Below are positions 58,966 through 64,000 of a stretch of 64,000 nt of DNA, one piece after another. The notes beneath the pieces are model-generated. The model ran no database searches and had not been told where the DNA came from. It was given only the letters and a program-made list of their open reading frames with translations. Location of the stretch: assembly GCF_004362195.1 (NCBI RefSeq), contig NZ_SNWG01000001.1:1612001-1676000 (forward strand), in the 5' to 3' direction. Position numbers and translations under genes: made by a program. Each line of letters opens with the position of its first letter. The stretch's first letter is position 1. This DNA is from Microbacterium sp. BK668. Lineage in GTDB: Bacteria; Actinomycetota; Actinomycetes; Actinomycetales; Microbacteriaceae.

Positions 58966-59032
58966 GCACCCACCTGTGACGCGACGCGGGCGGGGATGAC
59001 GCATCCCGTGCCCACGAACGGAAGAGAACGAA

Positions 59033-60253
59033 GTGTCTGAAAGATATGTCGACGACGCCGACTGGGCGACCGCCGCGGAGCAGTCGTCGGAGGACGACGA
59101 AGCCCAGGAGGGCAACGTGCTGGCCGACCAGCAGCGCTCCGTCGAGGCGGCGGAGCATGCGGCGCTGCACGTCGTGGGCGACTCCGACGACGAGGACGAA
59201 GACCTCGCCGACCTGGACGACATCGACATCGACGACCCGGAGGCCGACGCGATCGTGAACGACGCACTGAATCTTGACGAGGCGGCGGAGTCGCAGGCGG
59301 CCGCCGAGGTCCTCAACGACGCCATCGCCGAGGAGGCGGCCGACCTGGAGGCCGCCGCCGCGGACGACGTGACCCCCTACGACGGCCCCGACGTCAACGG
59401 CGAGCCCGACGAGCCGGTGCTGAGCGAGGAGTTCCGCGAGGACCTCGCCGCGGCCGAGGCGGAGGTCGACGACACCGAGGCGTCCGTCTCGCCCGCCGAC
59501 GCGGCGGAGGGCTTCGTCGACCTCGACGCGGCCGACGACGAGGACTCCACCGGCGCGTACGCCACCGGGAGCGCCGACATCCAGGGCGAGGACGCGCCGT
59601 CCGACGAGGACGCGCCGTCCGACGAGGACGAGGACCCGTACGAGGCATTCCGCACGGAGCTGCGCAGCCTTCCGGGCAAGTGGTACGTCATCCACTCCTA
59701 CGCCGGCTTCGAGCGCAAGGTGAAGGCCAACATCGAGCAGCGCAAGTCGACGCTCGAGGTCGAGGAGGACATCTACCAGATCGAGGTCCCGATGGAGGAC
59801 GTCGTCGAGATCAAGAACGGGCAGCGCAAGATGGTCACGCGCGTGCGGATCCCCGGCTACGTGCTCGTGCGCATGGAGCTGAACGAGGACACCTGGTCGG
59901 TCGTGCGTCACACGCCGGGCGTCACGGGCTTCGTGGGCAATGCGCACAACCCGACTCCGCTTCGCTTCGAAGAGGCCTTCAACATGCTGAAGAGCCTCGT
60001 CGAGATCAAGGAGACCGCCCCCGCGAAGGCCGGCGCCGCCAAGAAGGGTGCCGCCGCCGCCGCGCGGGTCATCCCCGCGGAGGTCGACTTCGAGGTCGGC
60101 GAGACCATCACGATCAAGGAGGGCTCGTTCGCGGGTCTCCCGGGCACGATCAGCGAGATCAAGCCCGAGAGCGGCAAGCTCACCGTCCTCGTCTCGCTCT
60201 TCGAGCGTGAGACCCCGGTTGAGCTGTCGTTCGACCAGGTCACCAAGCTCTAA
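59033..60253 (+). CDS. nusG: Transcription factor NusG with long acidic N-terminus
   Basis: 406 residues, compared with 181 in Escherichia coli. The NGN domain starts at Trp217 ([20 protein letters not shown]) and the KOW domain is at about residues 352-400 ([20 protein letters not shown]). The first 210 residues are an acidic, Asp/Glu/Ala-rich extension with an exact tandem of EDAPSD near its end. Actinobacterial NusG commonly has such an extension, but this one is very long. It binds RNA polymerase and couples or pauses transcription. A hairpin after the stop ends the secE-nusG transcript. Confidence 0.95.
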   Translation: MSERYVDDADWATAAEQSSEDDEAQEGNVLADQQRSVEAAEHAALHVVGDSDDEDEDLADLDDIDIDDPEADAIVNDALNLDEAAESQAAAEVLNDAIAEEAADLEAAAADDVTPYDGPDVNGEPDEPVLSEEFREDLAAAEAEVDDTEASVSPADAAEGFVDLDAADDEDSTGAYATGSADIQGEDAPSDEDAPSDEDEDPYEAFRTELRSLPGKWYVIHSYAGFERKVKANIEQRKSTLEVEEDIYQIEVPMEDVVEIKNGQRKMVTRVRIPGYVLVRMELNEDTWSVVRHTPGVTGFVGNAHNPTPLRFEEAFNMLKSLVEIKETAPAKAGAAKKGAAAAARVIPAEVDFEVGETITIKEGSFAGLPGTISEIKPESGKLTVLVSLFERETPVELSFDQVTKL

Positions 60254-60266
60254 GCAGACCGCTTCG

Positions 60267-60299
60267 CGAAGGCGCTCCGTCCACGGCGGGGCGCTTTCG
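60267..60299 (+). terminator. Terminator after nusG
   Basis: CGAAGGCGC-T-CCG pairs with CGG-CGGG-GCGCTTTCG around TCCA, 14 bases past the stop. Separates nusG from the downstream ribosomal protein genes. Confidence 0.7.
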
Positions 60300-60347
60300 T
60301 CGTTACCGCGCGGGCTGCTTCACCGGGTGCGCCGACTGCGAGCAGAA

Positions 60348-60415
60348 CCGCGGAGATGTGCGGGATGACGGATGCCTCGGCCTCCGGCATCCCGCGATCC
60401 TGCACATCTCCGCGG
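60348..60415. repeat. Palindromic repeat, copy 2
   Basis: Outer arms CCGCGGAGATGTGCGGGAT and its near-complement (18 of 19 pair), and inner arms GGATGCC/GGCATCC around TCGGCCTCC. Lies just before the DUF559 gene. Confidence 0.85.
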
Positions 60416-60521
60416 TCCTGCACGCTTTGCCGCCTCCTCCCCAGGCCCGGCGCGAGGCCGGCTCTTCACGTCGTGGCGCGTGCCGTGGTGTGCGGGTGCG
60501 GCCGCGCGCGACGCTCGAGCC

Positions 60522-61352
60522 GTGGAGTCTGTGACCGAGACGGTTCGCCGGGCGGGGGGAGTGGTGCGCGTCGCGGTGCTCCGCGCCCAGGGGTATTCGC
60601 GCCGCGCTATCGAGGGCGCCGTTTCGTCCGGGCGGCTCACCCGCCCGCGGAACGGCTGGGTCGCTGATCCCGCCGCGGACGCCCATCTGGTGGCAGCCGC
60701 GCGTGCCGGCGTCGTGCTGACCTGCCACACTCAGGCGCGTCGGCTCGGGCTGTGGGTGCTGCGTGCCGACGCGGTGCATGTCGCCGCGCCGCCGCAACAT
60801 CACGTCGGGGAACTGAGGGCCGGCACCCACGTGCACTGGGCGCGGCCGGTCGTGCCGCGGCATCCCGACGCCCTTGTGGATCCGATCGAGAACGTGCTGG
60901 CCCTCGTGGCGTCGTGCCTCCCGCACGAAGAGGCACTCGCCGTGTGGGAGTCGGCGCTGCGTCACGAGCTCGTGCTCCGCGAATCGCTCGAGCGTTTGCC
61001 GCTGCCCACAGCCGCGCGCTCCCTGCTCGCGGAGTGTTCGCCGTACTCCGACTCGGGGCTCGAGACGTTCGTGCCCGGGCGGCTGCGCTTCCTGCGTCTG
61101 CCGATCCGGCAGCAGGTGTGGCTGGCGGGCCACGCCGTCGACTTCCTCATCGGCGACCGCCTCGTGCTCCAGGTCGACGGCGGTCACCACGTGGGCGCGC
61201 AGCGGCGCAGCGACATCGCGCACGATGCGCGGCTGACGCTGCTCGGGTACCACGTCATCCGCGTCGACCTCGCCCAGGTCGTCTCGGCGTGGCCCGAGGT
61301 GCACGACCTGATCGTGCGGGCCATCGCGCAGGGGCTTCATCGGGCAGCGTGA
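60522..61352 (+). CDS. DUF559 protein, Vsr/restriction-endonuclease fold
   Basis: 276 residues. N-terminal winged helix resembling AbiEi-type antitoxin heads ([30 protein letters not shown]), a middle helical part, and the C-terminal DUF559 core [20 protein letters not shown] continuing [18 protein letters not shown] and [16 protein letters not shown]. The D...QVDG..HH arrangement is the Vsr-like nuclease active site. DUF559 proteins are abundant in Actinobacteria and largely uncharacterised. Here it interrupts nusG-rplK and is bracketed by two direct copies of the palindromic repeat. GTG 60522 or 60531 may be the start; the upstream in-frame part runs through the repeat and is not used. Confidence 0.82.
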   Translation: MESVTETVRRAGGVVRVAVLRAQGYSRRAIEGAVSSGRLTRPRNGWVADPAADAHLVAAARAGVVLTCHTQARRLGLWVLRADAVHVAAPPQHHVGELRAGTHVHWARPVVPRHPDALVDPIENVLALVASCLPHEEALAVWESALRHELVLRESLERLPLPTAARSLLAECSPYSDSGLETFVPGRLRFLRLPIRQQVWLAGHAVDFLIGDRLVLQVDGGHHVGAQRRSDIAHDARLTLLGYHVIRVDLAQVVSAWPEVHDLIVRAIAQGLHRAA

Positions 61353-61368
61353 GCCCCCGTGCGCAATC

Positions 61369-61431
61369 GCGGAGATGGGCGGAATGACGGATGCCTCGGC
61401 CCCCGGCATCCGCGATCCTGCACGTCTCCGC
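61369..61431. repeat. Palindromic repeat, copy 3
   Basis: Same layout and orientation as copy 2: outer arms GCGGAGATGGGCGGAA and TCCTGCACGTCTCCGC (13 of 16 pair), inner arms GGATGCC/GGCATCC around TCGGCCCCC. Starts 16 bases after the DUF559 stop. Confidence 0.85.
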
Positions 61432-61469
61432 AGATCCGCACCGCGGAGGACGGCGAAGCCGGCATCCGG

Positions 61470-61475
61470 TAGACT
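61470..61475 (+). promoter_or_regulatory. Candidate -10 box of the rplK-rplA promoter
   Basis: TAGACT in the context GGTAGACTAGAG, 102 bases before rplK. A new promoter is needed here because nusG has its own terminator and the DUF559 unit intervenes. No clear -35. Confidence 0.5.
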
Positions 61476-61576
61476 AGAGCGGTTGCGCGCATCGCGCGAC
61501 GAACCCCCACCACGTCCAGGGCTCGCCTGGCTCGTGGAAGCGCGCCTCGCACGGGCGCTCGAAACGAAGGAACACA

Positions 61577-62008
61577 ATGGCACCGAAGAAGAAGGTGACC
61601 GGCCTGATCAAGCTTCAGATCAACGCCGGTGCAGCCAACCCGGCGCCGCCGATCGGCCCCGCGCTCGGTCAGCATGGCGTCAACATCATGGAGTTCTGCA
61701 AGGCGTACAACGCCGCGACGGAGTCGCAGCGCGGCAACGTCATCCCCGTGGAGATCACCGTCTACGAGGACCGCAGCTTCACGTTCATCCTGAAGACCCC
61801 GCCCGCGGCGGAGCTCATCAAGAAGGCCGCGGGCCTCCAGAAGGGCTCGAAGACGCCGCACACGGTCAAGGTCGGCAAGCTCACCAAGGAGCAGGTCCGC
61901 CAGATCGCCGAGACGAAGCAGCCCGACCTGAACGCGAACGATCTCGAGGCCGCCTCGAAGATCATCGCCGGCACCGCCCGTTCCATGGGCATCACGGTCG
62001 AGGACTGA
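61577..62008 (+). CDS. rplK: 50S ribosomal protein L11
   Basis: 143 residues, complete. N-terminal domain [20 protein letters not shown] with the conserved Pro pair that contacts thiostrepton, and the C-terminal rRNA-binding domain ending [20 protein letters not shown] plus MGITVED. GAAGG lies upstream of the ATG. Forms the GTPase-associated centre of the large subunit. Confidence 0.98.
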   Translation: MAPKKKVTGLIKLQINAGAANPAPPIGPALGQHGVNIMEFCKAYNAATESQRGNVIPVEITVYEDRSFTFILKTPPAAELIKKAAGLQKGSKTPHTVKVGKLTKEQVRQIAETKQPDLNANDLEAASKIIAGTARSMGITVED

Positions 62009-62022
62009 GGGGAGCAGGAAAC

Positions 62023-62712
62023 ATGGCTACGAAGTCCAAGGTCTACGAGGCCGCGGCGACGAAGATCGACCGCGACAAGTTCTACACCCCCACCGAGGCA
62101 GTCGCCCTCGCGAAGGAGACCGGCTCGAAGAAGTTCGACTCGACCGTCGAGGTCGCGCTGAAGCTCTCGGTCGACCCGCGCAAGGCGGACCAGATGGTGC
62201 GCGGCACCGTCATCCTCCCGCACGGCACCGGCAAGACGGCGCGCGTCATCGTCTTCGCGACGGGTCCGGCCGCTGAGGCCGCGATCGCCGCGGGCGCTGA
62301 CGAGGTCGGCGGCGCCGAGCTCATCGAGAAGGTCGCCGGCGGCTACACGTCGTTCGACGCTGCCGTCTCGACCCCCGAGCTGATGGGCCAGGTCGGACGT
62401 CTGGGCAAGGTCCTGGGTCCGCGCGGCCTCATGCCGAACCCCAAGACCGGCACCGTGACCCCCAACCCGGCCAAGGCCGTGGAGGAGATCAAGGGCGGCA
62501 AGATCGAGTTCCGCGTCGACAAGCACGCCAACGTGCACTTCGTCGTGGGCAAGGCATCGTTCTCCCAGGAGCAGCTGGACGAGAACCTCAAGGCCGCGAT
62601 CGACGAGATCGTGCGCCTCAAGCCCTCGAGCTCGAAGGGCCGCTACATCCAGAAGGGCGCCGTCTCGACCACGTTCGGTCCGGGCATCCCGCTGGATGTC
62701 AACGCGTTCTGA
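62023..62712 (+). CDS. rplA: 50S ribosomal protein L1
   Basis: 229 residues, complete, with the two-domain L1 layout: [37 protein letters not shown], the hinge signature [20 protein letters not shown], and [17 protein letters not shown]. Binds 23S rRNA at the E-site stalk and its own mRNA as translational repressor. 14 bp behind rplK. Confidence 0.98.
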   Translation: MATKSKVYEAAATKIDRDKFYTPTEAVALAKETGSKKFDSTVEVALKLSVDPRKADQMVRGTVILPHGTGKTARVIVFATGPAAEAAIAAGADEVGGAELIEKVAGGYTSFDAAVSTPELMGQVGRLGKVLGPRGLMPNPKTGTVTPNPAKAVEEIKGGKIEFRVDKHANVHFVVGKASFSQEQLDENLKAAIDEIVRLKPSSSKGRYIQKGAVSTTFGPGIPLDVNAF

Positions 62713-62748
62713 TCGAGATCGCGGCCCCGGCCGCACATCGAGATCCGC

Positions 62749-62778
62749 AAGGGGTCCCGCCGCCAGGCGGGGCCCCTT
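62749..62778 (+). terminator. Terminator after rplA
   Basis: AAGGGGTCCCGCC and GGCGGGGCCCCTT (one mismatch) around GCCA, 37 bases past the stop. Confidence 0.85.
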
Positions 62779-62904
62779 CCGCGTTCCCGCGCCAGTGGAG
62801 CCGTCGCACTTCGTAATCATCCGCGTCGTGCGGCCGAGGGCGGGGTTACGGTTGACATTTCGCCTACGGGCGAACGCGCACCGACACAGCATCAAGGAGT
62901 CCCC

Positions 62905-63720
62905 ATGTCCCGCCGCGCCATCGTCCTCACCGCGCTCGCCGCAGCATCCGTCGCCCTGCTCACCGCCTGCAGCAGCGGCGGTCCCGCACCCGCCGCCTCC
63001 AGCGGCGCCTCCGCCGACGACGAGCTCGGGCTCGTGACACCCGGCACGCTGACCGTCGCGACGGAGGGCACCTACCGCCCCTTCAGCTACCACGACGAGG
63101 GCTCGGGCGACCTCACGGGCTACGACGTCGAGATCGTCGAGGCCGTCGCCGAGAAGCTCGGCCTCGACATCCAGTTCCAGGAGACCCAGTGGGACGCGAT
63201 CTTCGCGGGTCTGGACGCCGGCCGCTTCGACGTCATCGCGAACCAGGTTTCGATCAACCCCGAGCGTGAGGCGAAGTACCTCTTCAGCCAGCCGTACACC
63301 GTCTCGCCTGGCGTCATCGTCGTGAAGGAGGGCGACGACTCGATCAAGAGCTTCGACGACCTCGCCGGCAAGACCACCGCGCAGTCCCTCACGAGCAACT
63401 GGTACGAGCTCGCGCAGGACAGCGGCGCGCAGGTCGAGGCCGTCGAGGGCTGGGCGCAGGCCGTCGCCCTGCTGCAGCAGGGTCGCGTGGATGCCACCAT
63501 CAACGACAACCTGACGTTCCTGGACTACGAGAAGACGAACGGGCCGACGGGCCTGAAGATCGCCGTCGAGACCGACGACCCCGCCGAGAACGCCTTCGCC
63601 TTCACGAAGGACAAGCAGGACCTCGTCGACGCCGTCGACGAGGCGCTCGACGAACTGCGCGCGGACGGCACGCTCGCGCAGATCAGCGAGAAGTACTTCG
63701 GTGCCGACGTCACGCAGTGA
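62905..63720 (+). CDS. Amino acid ABC transporter substrate-binding lipoprotein
   Basis: 271 residues. Lipoprotein signal peptide with lipobox LLTAC (Cys22). SBP_bac_3 domain: TLTVATEGTYRPFSYHDEGS, GYDVEIVEAVAEKLGLDIQF, WDAIFAGLDAGRFDVIANQV, NPEREAKYLFSQPYT. The closest pattern is cystine- and polar-amino-acid binding proteins. Anchored outside the membrane, it feeds the permease whose GTG overlaps its stop. Confidence 0.92.
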   Translation: MSRRAIVLTALAAASVALLTACSSGGPAPAASSGASADDELGLVTPGTLTVATEGTYRPFSYHDEGSGDLTGYDVEIVEAVAEKLGLDIQFQETQWDAIFAGLDAGRFDVIANQVSINPEREAKYLFSQPYTVSPGVIVVKEGDDSIKSFDDLAGKTTAQSLTSNWYELAQDSGAQVEAVEGWAQAVALLQQGRVDATINDNLTFLDYEKTNGPTGLKIAVETDDPAENAFAFTKDKQDLVDAVDEALDELRADGTLAQISEKYFGADVTQ

Positions 63721-64000
63721 TCGCTGAAGCCGCGACAGGTCCGGCGGCGACGCCGTGGGACCTGTTCCTCAGCTCCTTCTGGCCGATCACGCTCGCGGGG
63801 CTGACCGGGACGATCCCGCTCGCGGTCATCTCCTTCGTCGTCGGCCTTCTCATCGCGCTCGGCATCGCGCTCATGCGCATCTCGCGCAATCGCGTGCTGT
63901 CGAGCATCGCCCGGTTCTACGTGTCGGTGATCCGCGGCACGCCACTGCTCGTGCAGCTGTTCGTGATCTTCTACGGCCTGCCCTCGATCGGCGTCGTGCT
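63717..64000 (+). CDS. Amino acid ABC transporter permease (5' part, cut by window end)
   Basis: First 94 codons of a polar-amino-acid (His/Glu/cystine type) permease. GTG at 63717 overlaps the lipoprotein stop (GTGA). Two membrane segments are visible (ITLAGLTGTIPLAVISFVVG and YVSVIRGTPLLVQLFVIFYG), the second with the RGTPLLVQLF signature of this family. Should be followed by an ATPase outside the window. Confidence 0.92.
   Translation, partial: MIAEAATGPAATPWDLFLSSFWPITLAGLTGTIPLAVISFVVGLLIALGIALMRISRNRVLSSIARFYVSVIRGTPLLVQLFVIFYGLPSIGVV

Overview
The window is about 64 kb of very GC-rich, gene-dense DNA with GTG/ATG starts, 4-base stop/start overlaps and an actinobacterial gene repertoire: a RamB-type regulator beside aceA/aceB, a hadA/hadB-like pair before murB, DUF2510, an acid-extended NusG, and tRNA-Trp followed by secE, nusG, rplK and rplA. 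Gene style and content point to the family Microbacteriaceae, most like Microbacterium. That placement is inference from content; no 16S rRNA gene is present.

Layout. 0-12.5 kb: the end of a maltose-type sugar ABC importer (two permeases), a GH13 maltodextrin hydrolase, a nucleotidyltransferase-fold protein, an FBP zinc-finger protein, a PfkB kinase, tRNA-Tyr, a ROK kinase, a membrane protein, a phytoene-desaturase-like FAD enzyme, an inositol-monophosphatase-family enzyme and an M23 cell-wall peptidase. 12.6-22.06 kb: tRNA-Thr and tRNA-Met, then a 9.2-kb island bounded by a 46-bp direct repeat of the 3' part of tRNA-Met. No complete integrase gene is visible in it. It carries an unrecognised minus-strand cassette (a phospholipase-D-fold protein with two N-terminal transthyretin-like domains, a small Cys-rich protein, and a propeller-like protein ending in a DUF3892-like domain), a two-component system, and an ASCH-domain gene broken by one in-frame TGA.

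22-36 kb: accessory metabolism and regulation: zinc alcohol dehydrogenase, Bcr/CflA-like efflux pump with a divergent MmyB-like regulator, acetyltransferase, 4-coumarate-CoA-ligase-like enzyme with an NTF2-like protein and divergent AraC regulator, a short DUF1016 protein, two flavin/F420-fold proteins, an alpha/beta-hydrolase-LuxR regulator whose nucleophile is replaced by Ala, a methyltransferase and membrane proteins. 36.4-40.2 kb: hadA/hadB-like dehydratases, murB, a zinc-ribbon protein and an aminotransferase. 40.3-44.6 kb: an ABC-2 exporter with a two-component system, and a YCII-like protein.

44.7-49.4 kb: the glyoxylate shunt (malate synthase, isocitrate lyase) with its divergent RamB-like regulator. 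50-58.3 kb: a putrescine/GABA catabolic operon (aminotransferase, amine oxidase, universal stress protein, amino-acid permease, semialdehyde dehydrogenase) with a divergent PucR regulator and clear TGTACA operator candidates. 58.5-62.8 kb: tRNA-Trp, secE, nusG, rplK and rplA, with a DUF559 (Vsr-fold) gene inserted between nusG and rplK and flanked by two direct copies of a long palindromic repeat. 62.9-64 kb: the start of a polar amino-acid ABC importer.

Main leads: the integrase-less tRNA-Met island and its three-gene cassette; the palindrome-flanked DUF559 unit in the nusG-rplK interval; the hydrolase-LuxR regulator without a catalytic Ser; and a recurring GGATGC/GCATCC word that overrides codon preference and recurs in terminator hairpins.
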